Positions 37,116-45,610 of a stretch of DNA of 62,983 nucleotides are shown here, piece after piece (position 1 is the stretch's first letter; every line of letters starts with the position of its first letter). The translations under genes and the position numbers were made by a program. The stretch is from the NCBI RefSeq assembly GCF_017676385.1, contig NZ_JAFFZN010000038.1:1-62983 (forward strand), read 5' to 3'. The stretch is from Streptomyces spirodelae. GTDB lineage: Bacteria > Actinomycetota > Actinomycetes > Streptomycetales > Streptomycetaceae. Under the pieces are notes generated by a model. It was given only the letters and a program-made list of their open reading frames with translations, made no database searches and was not told where the DNA came from.

Positions 37116-37886
37116 TTGTCCGAATGGCTCATGCTGACGCTCAGCCTGGTCGCTTCCTGCCTGGTGGTCGTCGCCGTGGTCGTCCTCAGACGTCGGCGCG
37201 CCGCCACGGAGGACCCTTCCGAGACACCCGACGTGATCGAGTACATGACGATGATGATCGGCGTGGTCTACGCGATCGTGCTCGGCCTGGCGATCGCCGG
37301 TGTCTGGGAGGCACGCAACGCGGCGGACGAGGCCGTCTCGCAGGAGGCGCAGGCACTGCACGAGGTGAGCGAGCGAGTGGGGGTCTACCCGGCCGACGAG
37401 CGCGAACGGGTGCGCAAGGACATCGACACCTATGTGCGGTACGCCGTGACCACCGAGTGGTCGCACATGGTGGAACACGGCGAACTCACCGACCGGGGCA
37501 CCCGCCTGCTCGACCAGCTGCGGAAAGACGTGGCCTCCTATGAACCGTCCACCATGCGGCAGGCACAGGCGTACCAGGCAGTGGTCGACCAGGTGGCCGA
37601 GGCCGACACCGCGCGCACCGCACGCGCGACGGGCGCCGGACCGACCATGCCGGGGGTGGTGTGGGTCGGTCTGTACGCGGGAGCCGTGATCGCCGTAGGA
37701 ATGCTCTTCGCGCTGCAGATCCAGCGCTCGGGCAGGGAACTGGTCCTGGCCGGCATCTTCAGCGCACTGATCGCATTCCTGCTCTTCCTCGTCTGGCACT
37801 TCGACGATCCGCTGGCACGCGGCCTCGACGAGCCGAAGGAAGCGTTCGCAGCCCTTTTCCCCCAGGTAATCGCCTCTTCGGGATGA
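37116..37886 (+). CDS. DUF4239 membrane protein
   Basis: 256-residue protein with two N-terminal membrane helices and two at the C-terminus enclosing a helical domain, the DUF4239 (bestrophin-like) arrangement. The signature MIGVVYAIVLGLAIAGVWEARNAADEAVSQEAQALHEVSE follows the first helix. The TTG at 37116 has GGAGG six bases upstream and is preferred over GTG 37104. A channel-like role is suggested by fold similarity only. Confidence 0.78.
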   Translation: MSEWLMLTLSLVASCLVVVAVVVLRRRRAATEDPSETPDVIEYMTMMIGVVYAIVLGLAIAGVWEARNAADEAVSQEAQALHEVSERVGVYPADERERVRKDIDTYVRYAVTTEWSHMVEHGELTDRGTRLLDQLRKDVASYEPSTMRQAQAYQAVVDQVAEADTARTARATGAGPTMPGVVWVGLYAGAVIAVGMLFALQIQRSGRELVLAGIFSALIAFLLFLVWHFDDPLARGLDEPKEAFAALFPQVIASSG

Positions 37887-38056
37887 AGTAGAAGGGAATG
37901 GAGCGGAGGGGACGGAGGAAAAGGGTGAATCCGGAACAGCCTGGATGACCCCGTCTGCCCTCCGTCTCCCCGCCGCGATGGCCTCCGTCTCCGCTGCCGA
38001 CATACCCGAGTGAGATGCTGGCGGTCCCAGAGGCGAGAGATCACGAAGGAGTCCGG

Positions 38057-39520
38057 GTGTCCCTGCTCTTCCCCGCGCTGCACGCCGCGTCCTCGCAGAA
38101 GGCGCTGAGTTTCGGCGACCGATCCCTCAGCTACCGCCGACTGGCCGCCGTGTCGAGCGGCGTTGCCGCGCGGCTGCAGACCGCGGCCCCTGTCGCGGTC
38201 TGGGCGACGCCCAGCCTGGAGACAGCGGTCGGGGTGGTCGCCGGACTGCTGGCCGGGGTTCCCGTGGTGCCACTGAACCCGAAGAGCGGTGAGAGCGAAC
38301 TGGCGCACATCGTCGGCGACAGCGCCCCGGGAGCCGTTCTGGCGGAGCCAGGCGCACAACTTCCCGAAACACTCGGCTCGCTGCTCCGTACGGACATCGA
38401 GATCTCCGAGGAGCCTGTCGCCGGGGAGGAGACCTGGGGCCTGCCCAGCGAGCCGAACCCGGAGGCCGCAGCCCTCATCGTCTACACCTCGGGGACGACC
38501 GGACCACCCAAGGGTGTGGTGCTCTCGCGGCGCGCCATCGCGAGCAGCCTGGACGCGCTGGAGGAGGCGTGGCAGTGGACCGCGGACGACGTGCTGGTGC
38601 ACGGTCTGCCGCTGTTCCATGTGCACGGGCTGATCCTGGGCGTGCTCGGCCCGCTGCGCCGCGGCGGCACCCTGCGTCACCTGGTCCGCTTCAGTACCGA
38701 GGGAGTAGCGAGAGAGCTGGCCGGTGGCGGCACGATGCTGTTCGGCGTGCCGACGATGTACCACCGTCTCGCCGACGCGTGCACGAGCGACCCGGACCTG
38801 GTGCGGGCGCTGGCCGGGGCCCGACTGCTGGTGTCCGGCTCGGCCGCCCTGCCACTGCACGACCACGACCGGCTGATGGCTGCGACCGGACAGCGGGTGA
38901 TCGAGCGCTACGGAATGACCGAGACGCTGATGAACACCAGCGTGCGCCCCGGTGGCAGCTCCCAGCTGGGCACGGTGGGCCTGCCGCTGCGGGACGTGGA
39001 TGTCCGTCTGGTCGACGACGCGGGCCGGCGCCTGCCCGCCGAGGACACCGAGACGGTGGGCGAGGTGCAGGTGCGGGGCCCGAACCTGTTCACCGAGTAC
39101 CTCAACCGCCCTGACGCGACCGCCGAGGCATTCGACGGCGGCTGGTTCCGCACCGGCGACATGGCGACAAGGGACGCGGACGGTTCCGTACGCCTCGTCG
39201 GCCGCAAGGCCACCGACCTCATCAAGAGCGGCGGCTACAAGATCGGCGCTGGAGAGATCGAGAACGTGCTGCTCGGCCACCCGGCCGTCGCCGAGGCCGC
39301 CGTCACCGGCGAGCCCGACGACGACCTGGGTGAGCGCGTCGTCGCCTGGATCGTTCCGGCCTCACCACAGCAGCCGCCGCTCGCCGAGGAGCTGACCACG
39401 CTGGTGACCGAGCAGCTCGCGTCGCACAAGCGTCCTCGCGAGGTCCGCTTCCTGGACGCGCTGCCGCGCAACGACATGGGCAAGGTGGTGAAGCGGGATC
39501 TGCCGGGCCGGGAGGGATGA
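38057..39520 (+). CDS. matB: Malonyl-CoA synthetase
   Basis: 487-residue ANL-superfamily ligase that makes malonyl-CoA from malonate, CoA and ATP. It contains the AMP-binding loop YTSGTTGPPKGVVL, LPLFHVHGL, ERYGMTETLMNTSV and the C-terminal lid GRKATDLIKSGGYKIGAGEIE with the catalytic Lys near NDMGKVVKR. Long stretches (LAGARLLVSGSAALP, VAVWATPSLET, VVPLNPKSG) match my recollection of the Streptomyces coelicolor MatB sequence. GTG follows GAAGGAG. No malonate transporter or decarboxylase is adjacent. Confidence 0.9.
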   Translation: MSLLFPALHAASSQKALSFGDRSLSYRRLAAVSSGVAARLQTAAPVAVWATPSLETAVGVVAGLLAGVPVVPLNPKSGESELAHIVGDSAPGAVLAEPGAQLPETLGSLLRTDIEISEEPVAGEETWGLPSEPNPEAAALIVYTSGTTGPPKGVVLSRRAIASSLDALEEAWQWTADDVLVHGLPLFHVHGLILGVLGPLRRGGTLRHLVRFSTEGVARELAGGGTMLFGVPTMYHRLADACTSDPDLVRALAGARLLVSGSAALPLHDHDRLMAATGQRVIERYGMTETLMNTSVRPGGSSQLGTVGLPLRDVDVRLVDDAGRRLPAEDTETVGEVQVRGPNLFTEYLNRPDATAEAFDGGWFRTGDMATRDADGSVRLVGRKATDLIKSGGYKIGAGEIENVLLGHPAVAEAAVTGEPDDDLGERVVAWIVPASPQQPPLAEELTTLVTEQLASHKRPREVRFLDALPRNDMGKVVKRDLPGREG

Positions 39521-39590
39521 GTCGTCGCCCCGCCCCGCCTCGCTCCCCCGGCTCGTCCGCTTTCCGTTCACTGCTTTCTGCTTTCTGCGG

Positions 39591-40703
39591 TCAACGAGTG
39601 GTCGAGGGATCAGGCAGGCGCTGTGTCAGACCTGCGGCCTCAGCCAGCCGACGGTAGGAGCGCAGGCGGTCGCCGGGGTCGTAGGTGTTGAGCGTCAGCA
39701 GGACCTCGTCGGCGCCCGTGCGCGCCACAAGTGAGACCAGTTCCTCGACCACCTCGTCCCCCGTCCCTCGGAGCTGCGAGAGCCGTGCCTCGTCGAACGC
39801 GGCGCGTTCCTTCGCGCTCATCGCGCGGGTCGGCACGTTTTCGGGAGCCACGAGCGGGGCGAAGGTGCCACGGGTGCGGGAGAGCGCCGTCGACCACGCC
39901 TCCGGAAGCTGCAACAGCTCCGCCTCCTCGCGGGTGGCGGCAGCGGCGGCGTTCACGGCGACGACGACATACGGGGCGGTCGCTGGATCGGCGTCCGGGT
40001 CGACGCCACCCGGCGCGGCTGCAGCTGGCCGGGAGGCGGCACCGGGCGTGGCGGCACGCGGCAGGGCGGCAGCACGCGGCCGGAAGCTCGCACGGTAGGT
40101 CTCCACCGCCTCCCGGGTCCGACGCTCGTCGCGGGAGGCGCCTATCACCAGCGGCAGCCCGTGCTCGGCCGCAACCGTCGCGCCCGAGCCCACGGCGAGT
40201 ACGAACGGCGGCACGCGCAGCCCCTCGGCGGGGCGGGCGCGCACCGGACCGGTGCCCTCGAAGTAGTCGAGCAGTTCGGATATCTGTGCGCTGAAGCCAT
40301 CCGCGGCGTCCTTGCCCACCCGTAGGGCTTTGCGGATGCCGTCGGTGAAGCCGACGGAGCGCCCCAGGCCCATGTCGATACGGCCTGGGAAGAGCGACTC
40401 GAGCACACCGAACTGCTCGGCGACCACCAGCGGCTGGTGGTTGGGGAGCATCACTCCGCCGCTCCCGATCCGGAGCCGCGAGGTGGCCGACGCCACCGCC
40501 GCAGCCAGCACCGTCGGCGCGGAGCCGGCGATCCCCGGGACGGCATGGTGCTCCGAGACCCAGAACCGCAGGAAGCCCAAGCCCTCCGCCTGCTGGGCGA
40601 ACCGCACCGTCTCACGCAGCGCCTGACCGGGGTGCTCGCCCTCCCGGACGAGGGAGCGGTCGAGTATGGAGAGAGGGACCGGAAACGGACGCGAGGAAGT
40701 CAC
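39591..40703 (-). CDS. LLM-class flavin-dependent oxidoreductase
   Basis: 370-residue luciferase-like monooxygenase of the MsnO8/YwbL type (no F420-specific feature seen). Typical blocks are FPVPLSILDRS, FLRFWVSEHHAVPGIAGSAPTVLAAAVA, IRIGSGGVMLPNHQPLVVAEQFG-like LRIGSGGVMLPNHQP, and FPGRIDMGLGRSVG. An Ala/Pro-rich stretch of about 25 residues interrupts the middle. GTG 40703 gives the usual family N-terminus; GTG 40730 with GGGA upstream is the alternative. It lies after the response regulator gene on the same strand. Confidence 0.85.
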   Translation of the reverse strand: MTSSRPFPVPLSILDRSLVREGEHPGQALRETVRFAQQAEGLGFLRFWVSEHHAVPGIAGSAPTVLAAAVASATSRLRIGSGGVMLPNHQPLVVAEQFGVLESLFPGRIDMGLGRSVGFTDGIRKALRVGKDAADGFSAQISELLDYFEGTGPVRARPAEGLRVPPFVLAVGSGATVAAEHGLPLVIGASRDERRTREAVETYRASFRPRAAALPRAATPGAASRPAAAAPGGVDPDADPATAPYVVVAVNAAAAATREEAELLQLPEAWSTALSRTRGTFAPLVAPENVPTRAMSAKERAAFDEARLSQLRGTGDEVVEELVSLVARTGADEVLLTLNTYDPGDRLRSYRRLAEAAGLTQRLPDPSTTR

Positions 40704-40790
40704 CTCTGTTACAACGCCCGCGAGTGCCACGGATTCCCGGCTTCGGCCGTCACCACCGTCGCCCGCCGCGGATATCCAGCGCCGCCCGCC

Positions 40791-40856
40791 GCAGTGCTGT
40801 CCGCCGCCATTCGCAGCGGTGCTACCCGCCGTCACGCGCCGCAGTGCTACCCGCCG
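40791..40856. repeat. Three imperfect direct repeats after the response regulator
   Basis: GCAGTGCTGTCCGCCG (40791), GCAGCGGTGCTACCCGCCG (40813) and GCAGTGCTACCCGCCG (40841) lie at 22- and 28-bp steps. The last overlaps the end of the response regulator gene and so encodes part of its C-terminus. Confidence 0.55.
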
Positions 40857-41524
40857 TCCGAGCCCGGCTCGTCGAGCAGCCCGGCGTCGTGGACGAGGAG
40901 GGCGATCTGCACCCGGTTGTTGAGGTCCAGCTTGGTCAGAACGCGGGAGACGTGCGTCTTGACCGTCGGAACGCTCATGTGGAGGGACGAGGCGATTTCG
41001 GCGTTGGCCAATCCCTGGCCGATGCCGAACGCCACCTCGCTCTCCCGTTCGCCGAGTGCGGCGAGGGCCTTTCTGGCGCGTGCGCGGCGGCTGTCGTGCC
41101 CCACCGGGGTGATGTGCTGGATGAGCTGTCGGGTGACCGCAGGTGAGAGTACCGGCTCCCCGGCGGCCACCTTGCGGATGGCGGCCAGGATCTCGGCGGG
41201 CGGGGTGTCCTTGAGCAGGAACCCGGCGGCTCCGGCTCGCAGCGCCCGCAGTACGTGGGCATCCGCGTGGAAGGTGGTGAGAACGACAACCTCGGGCGGC
41301 TCGTCGCGCGCGCGAAGCTGCTCGGTGGCAGTGAGTCCGTCCATGGCCGGCATCCGGATGTCCATCAGGACCACGTGCGGACGGTGCTCCGCCACCAGCG
41401 GGAGCACCTGACTGCCGTCCGCCGCCTCATCCGCGATCTCGATATCGGGACTGCCCTCCAGCATGAGCCGGAGCCCGGCCCGCACCAGGGCGTCGTCGTC
41501 CACCAGGAGTACGCGGATGGTCAT
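40847..41524 (-). CDS. NarL/FixJ-family response regulator (orphan)
   Basis: 225-residue two-component regulator. The receiver domain has the acidic pocket (LLVDDDALVRAGL), the phosphoacceptor in VVLMDIRMPAMDG and the conserved Lys in GFLLKDT. A LuxR-type helix-turn-helix (LGERESEVAFGIGQGLANAEIASSLHMSVPTVKTHVSRVLTKL) follows. No histidine kinase gene lies beside it, so it is an orphan in this window. ATG 41524 or 41530 could start it; neither has a strong ribosome site. Confidence 0.92.
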   Translation of the reverse strand: MTIRVLLVDDDALVRAGLRLMLEGSPDIEIADEAADGSQVLPLVAEHRPHVVLMDIRMPAMDGLTATEQLRARDEPPEVVVLTTFHADAHVLRALRAGAAGFLLKDTPPAEILAAIRKVAAGEPVLSPAVTRQLIQHITPVGHDSRRARARKALAALGERESEVAFGIGQGLANAEIASSLHMSVPTVKTHVSRVLTKLDLNNRVQIALLVHDAGLLDEPGSDGG

Positions 41525-41683
41525 GCGCATACGGTAGCCAGCCCGCTGCGCGGGGCTTTCTCCCGCCCACCCGTCGCGGCACGGGACCGAGGATGACGGA
41601 AGCCAGGGCGCCCGCGCCGGAAGCGTGCGCCCCTCGTGCGCGTGGAAGCGTGGGCTCGCCGTGAGCGTGAGGGAGGGGCGCGG

Positions 41684-43147
41684 GTGGTACTCATGGCCGC
41701 CATGGAGTGGTTCACGCCGTGGTTCTCGGTGCCCGGGTACGAGCTGAGCCGACTGGTGCTCCAGCGCGCCATGGCCGCTGTCTACCTGGTCGCCTTCTTC
41801 TCGGCCGCGACGCAGTTCCGTGCGCTGCTCGGCGAACGGGGGCTGGTTCCTGCCACCGCCTTTGTCAGAAGGGTGCCGTTCCGGGCCTCGCCCAGCCTCT
41901 TCCACTGGCGCTGTGACGACCGTTTCACCGGCGCCTGCGCCTGGGCTGGTGTCGTGCTGGCAGCCGCCGTGCTGGCGGGAGCAGCGGACGCTGTGCCGCT
42001 GTGGGCATCGATGGTGATGTGGGCACTGCTGTGGCTGCTCTACCTCTCGTTCGTCAATGTCGGGCAGATCTTCTACAGTTTCGGCTGGGAGTCGCTGCTC
42101 CTGGAGGCCGGCTTCCTCACCATCTTTCTGGGCAACGCGGAGACCGACCCGCCCGTGCTGACGCTGTGGCTGATGCGCTGGCTGCTCTTCCGGGTGGAGT
42201 TCGGCGCGGGGCTGATCAAGTGGCGCGGTGACGAGTGCTGGCGCAAACTGACGTGCCTCTACTACCACCATGAGACCCAGCCGATGCCCGGGCCGCTGAG
42301 CTGGTTCTTCCACCACCTCCCCAAGCGGATGCACCGGGTGGAGGTGGCCGCGAACCATGTGGCACAGTTGATCGTCCCCTTCGGCTTGTTCTGTCCGCAG
42401 CCGGTGGCCACGATCGCGGCAGCCTTGATCATCATCACCCAGCTCTGGCTCGTCATGTCGGGCAACTTCTCCTGGCTGAACTGGCTGACGATCGTTCTCG
42501 CCTTTGCCGCTGTCGACACCTCGCCGCTCACCGGCACGCCTGCCTCCGATACGGCTCCGCTGTGGTTCGTCGTCGTGGTGTGCCTGATGACCGCTCTGAT
42601 CGCCGTGCTCAGCTACTGGCCGGCACGCAATCTGCTCAGCCGGACCCAGCAGATGAACCGGTCCTTCAACGCTCTCCACCTGGTGAACACCTATGGGGCG
42701 TTCGGCAGCGTGACCCGTGTCCGGCAGGAGATCGTCATCGAGGGCACCGACGAGGAGGAGATCACGCCGGAGACGGTGTGGCGCGAGTACGAGTTCAAGG
42801 GCAAGCCGGGCGGTGTGTACCGGCTGCCCCGCCAGTTCGCGCCCTACCACCTACGGCTCGACTGGCAAATGTGGTTCGCCGCGCTCTCCCCCGCCTACAC
42901 CCGTGGCTGGTTCGAACCGTTCCTCTCCAAGCTGCTGGAGAACGACCCCGTCACCCTGCGGCTGCTGCATGCCAACCCGTTCCCCCAACAGCCTCCTGCG
43001 CATGTCCGGGCACTGCTGTACCGCTACCGCTTCACGACGCGGGAGGAGCGGCGGGAGACCGGCGCATGGTGGCATCGCACCCTTGTGCGCGAGTTCGTCC
43101 CGCCGGTTGCCCTCTCCGGACAGCGCGGGGGCCGACGGCCTCGTTGA
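41684..43147 (+). CDS. Lipase maturation factor (LMF1)-like membrane protein
   Basis: 487-residue polytopic protein resembling the lipase maturation factor family, known from the animal endoplasmic reticulum and widespread but uncharacterised in actinobacteria. About eight membrane helices are followed by the soluble signature YEFKGKPGGVYRLPRQFAPYHLRLDWQMWFAAL and the ending RYRFTTREERRETGAWW. The GTG at 41684 has GGGAGGGG seven bases upstream. It is divergent from the response regulator. A role in folding secreted enzymes is inferred by analogy only. Confidence 0.85.
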   Translation: MVLMAAMEWFTPWFSVPGYELSRLVLQRAMAAVYLVAFFSAATQFRALLGERGLVPATAFVRRVPFRASPSLFHWRCDDRFTGACAWAGVVLAAAVLAGAADAVPLWASMVMWALLWLLYLSFVNVGQIFYSFGWESLLLEAGFLTIFLGNAETDPPVLTLWLMRWLLFRVEFGAGLIKWRGDECWRKLTCLYYHHETQPMPGPLSWFFHHLPKRMHRVEVAANHVAQLIVPFGLFCPQPVATIAAALIIITQLWLVMSGNFSWLNWLTIVLAFAAVDTSPLTGTPASDTAPLWFVVVVCLMTALIAVLSYWPARNLLSRTQQMNRSFNALHLVNTYGAFGSVTRVRQEIVIEGTDEEEITPETVWREYEFKGKPGGVYRLPRQFAPYHLRLDWQMWFAALSPAYTRGWFEPFLSKLLENDPVTLRLLHANPFPQQPPAHVRALLYRYRFTTREERRETGAWWHRTLVREFVPPVALSGQRGGRRPR

Positions 43148-43378
43148 CTGGGGGAACGGCCCGGCTCAGCTCTTCTCGTGGCCGGACTTCCCGCTTCCGG
43201 TCGCGACCGCCTGAGCTGCTCGCTCTGGGTGGCAGCTGCCGTACTCTCCGTGTGAGCGGGGCCCGTGTGAGCGGGGGGCGTGGGTGTGGGGGGGGCGTGG
43301 GTGTGGGTGTGGGGGGCATGGGTTCCGTGTGGGCGGGCAAGGCACAGCCCGGTGACGCGCGGCGGAAACGGAGCCGCC
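43148..43378. other. G-rich gap between convergent genes
   Basis: 231 bp between the LMF1-like gene and the oxidoreductase gene, both ending here. Positions 43257-43325 are strongly G-biased on the plus strand, with several runs of three to eight G spaced by GTGT. No gene is seen. Confidence 0.5.
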
Positions 43379-44767
43379 TCAGTGCGTCGGCACCCGTGCC
43401 ACCTCGGGCGACGACGACTCCAGCGGCACGGACCAGGACCTCACCAGCCCCAGCTGTGCCGCCTGACGCGGCAGCACCGCGTCCAGCGCCCAGTCGGCCA
43501 GCACCCTGACCCGGTTGCCGGGCATCGCGGCCAGGTGGTACGCCCTGGTCACCACGTTCGCGAGCGGCCCCGACAGCGGCACCCGCAAGGGGTTCGCCGC
43601 GGCCTTCACCCCGCCGAGATCGACCATGAAGCCCAGGTCGTGATGCTTGTAGGGGCGCGAAGCGCCCTTTCCGAACGAGGCCGCGAGGTTACGCCCCGCT
43701 GTCTTCCCCTGCCGGACGGCGTGCTGAGCGGTCATCGGGGTGATCTCCCCGGGGCGGGTCAGATCGGGCACCGCAGCCGCGTCGCCGCAGGCCATGACCT
43801 CCGGCCTGCCGGGCACACGCAGGTACTCGTCGACCACGATGCGGCCCTGCTGGGTTTCGAGCCCGAGATCCTTGACGAGCGGGTCGGGCCGTACGCCCAC
43901 GCACCAGATCAGCGAACGGGTGGGCACGAAGTCGCCGTTGTCCAGTAGCACGCCCTCGCTGGTCGCCTCCTTGACCGACGTCCCGGTCCGCACCTCGACG
44001 CCCCTCTTGTCCAGCACCTCGTGTGCGGTTTCCGAGAGGCGCTCGTCCAGCTCGGGCAGGACGCGCGGGGCGATGTCGAGCAGCATCCACCGGGTCCGCC
44101 GCTCCTTCCCGTCCCGGGCGCCTGCGGCCTCGTGTCCCTCCCGCTCGTCCGGGGGCTCCTGCCTCCCGTGCTCCTGCCTCCCGTGCTCGTACCAGCTGTG
44201 CTGCCGGGCGAGGGATTCCGCGAACATCTGGCCGTGCGCCGCGACCTCCGTTCCCGTATAGCCGGCACCGACGACCACGAAGGTACGGCGTGCGGCAGCT
44301 TCCTCCGCGTCCTCGGACGCGGCGGCCAAGGCGATCTGCCGGTTGATGTGATCACGCAGGTAGAGGGCCTCCGGCATGCCCCGGAAGCCGTGCGCGTGCT
44401 CGGCCACGCCGGGGATCGGCAGCAGCTTGTTCACGCTTCCGACGGTCAGCAGCAGCCGGTCGTAAGCCAGCTCTCCGGAGCGCCCCTCCGGATCCACGTA
44501 CTGGAGCCGGCGCTGATCGAAGTCGATGCCGTCGACCTCCCCCAGGACAAGCCGCACGCGAGGCAGCGTCCCCGCCAGCGAGACGGACACCCGCCGCGGC
44601 TCCAGCACACCGGAGGCGACCTCGGGCAGCAGAGGCAGGTAGAGGAAGTAGTCGTTGGGATTGACCAGCACGATCTCCACCGCGCCACGGAGCGTGCGCG
44701 AGAGAGTACGCGCCGCCTGGTATCCAGCGAATCCAGCTCCGACGATCACAATGCGGGACCGGCTCAC
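43379..44767 (-). CDS. NDH-2-like NAD(P)/FAD oxidoreductase
   Basis: 462-residue flavoprotein of the type II NADH dehydrogenase group. The FAD-binding fold begins RIVIVGAGFAGYQAARTL, the NAD fold is FVVVGAGYTGTEVAA, and the second FAD motif is VMACGDAAAVPDLTRPGEITPMTAQHAVRQGKTAGRN. A charged insertion with two near-identical EHGRQ units (about residues 195-225) sits after the NAD motif. GTG 44767 follows GGAGGAGG by eight bases. It probably passes electrons from NADH to quinone without pumping protons. Confidence 0.87.
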   Translation of the reverse strand: MSRSRIVIVGAGFAGYQAARTLSRTLRGAVEIVLVNPNDYFLYLPLLPEVASGVLEPRRVSVSLAGTLPRVRLVLGEVDGIDFDQRRLQYVDPEGRSGELAYDRLLLTVGSVNKLLPIPGVAEHAHGFRGMPEALYLRDHINRQIALAAASEDAEEAAARRTFVVVGAGYTGTEVAAHGQMFAESLARQHSWYEHGRQEHGRQEPPDEREGHEAAGARDGKERRTRWMLLDIAPRVLPELDERLSETAHEVLDKRGVEVRTGTSVKEATSEGVLLDNGDFVPTRSLIWCVGVRPDPLVKDLGLETQQGRIVVDEYLRVPGRPEVMACGDAAAVPDLTRPGEITPMTAQHAVRQGKTAGRNLAASFGKGASRPYKHHDLGFMVDLGGVKAAANPLRVPLSGPLANVVTRAYHLAAMPGNRVRVLADWALDAVLPRQAAQLGLVRSWSVPLESSSPEVARVPTH

Positions 44768-44980
44768 AGCCGAGACCTCCTCCCAGGAGCGAGGCCGGAA
44801 CCAACCGCGGCCCCGGCCGTCTGTCGCAGAACCGCCGGAGTTCCCGCCCACCCCGACACCAAACTCGGAACGGCCCGCATGACTCCCGTACGAGAGGGGG
44901 TGCGAGCGAGCACCCCCTGAAGTGCTGTATTGTTCTTTGTGCGCGAGCGGCGAGGGGAAAGCCCCGAGCCGAACGAGCAC

Positions 44981-45073
<93 letters not shown>

Positions 45074-45088
<15 letters not shown>

Positions 45089-45110
45089 TTTGCTGGGGCG
45101 GCTTCTTTCG
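45074..45110 (+). terminator. tRNA-Pro terminator
   Basis: A 14-bp stem (GAAGCCGTTCCAGC / GCTGGGGCGGCTTC, with two G-U pairs) and a GTTT loop followed by CTTTCG. It is a clear intrinsic terminator 20 bp after the tRNA. The attachment repeat ends inside its loop. Confidence 0.8.
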
Positions 45111-45113
45111 TAC

Positions 45114-45610
45114 GTGCGTTTACTCCCATGATGGGAGCCCTCTGGGAGCACTCGCGCTCCCACGCTCCCAGACGTCAGCCATGCCCGTTTTCTCCGTCCC
45201 ACGATCGGGTCGAGGTTGTGCGCGGTACGCCGCTGCTGCGCGCCGTCGTCAACAGTGCGGTACCGCCACGCCCCGGCGGGTGAACGGGTATCCCCGGACA
45301 GGGGGCACAAGAGCCCCTTAACCGCACGGGGAGGGCGGGGCCGACCCCTGCGGGCCTTGCAGCTGACACACTCCCCACCCCTTCCCCCCCCCACAGGCGA
45401 GGGTCTTTGCCCAGGCCACCGCGACAGTGCTGGTCGCCCCGTGATGCAATCCCGTGCCTGGGTGGGGCGGATGACACCTGAGCATGTGCGCAAGAGCGGG
45501 AGCGGCTGTGGGCGCGGTAGAACGCTGTGGCTGCCCTACGACCAGCCGCTGACCACGGCTGCTGCCCAAGCCTCGAACCTGCGGCCCGCAGACGTCAGTC
45601 AGCACCCGTC
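45114..45610. other. Non-coding left end of the island
   Basis: About 500 bp with no credible gene. Positions 45123-45170 hold five copies of the hexamer TGGGAG or its complement, including a perfect CTCCCAT-G-ATGGGAG palindrome and the hairpin TGGGAGC/GCTCCCA. Open frames here are by-products of the tRNA and GC bias. The segment is duplicated after the third attachment repeat. Confidence 0.6.
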
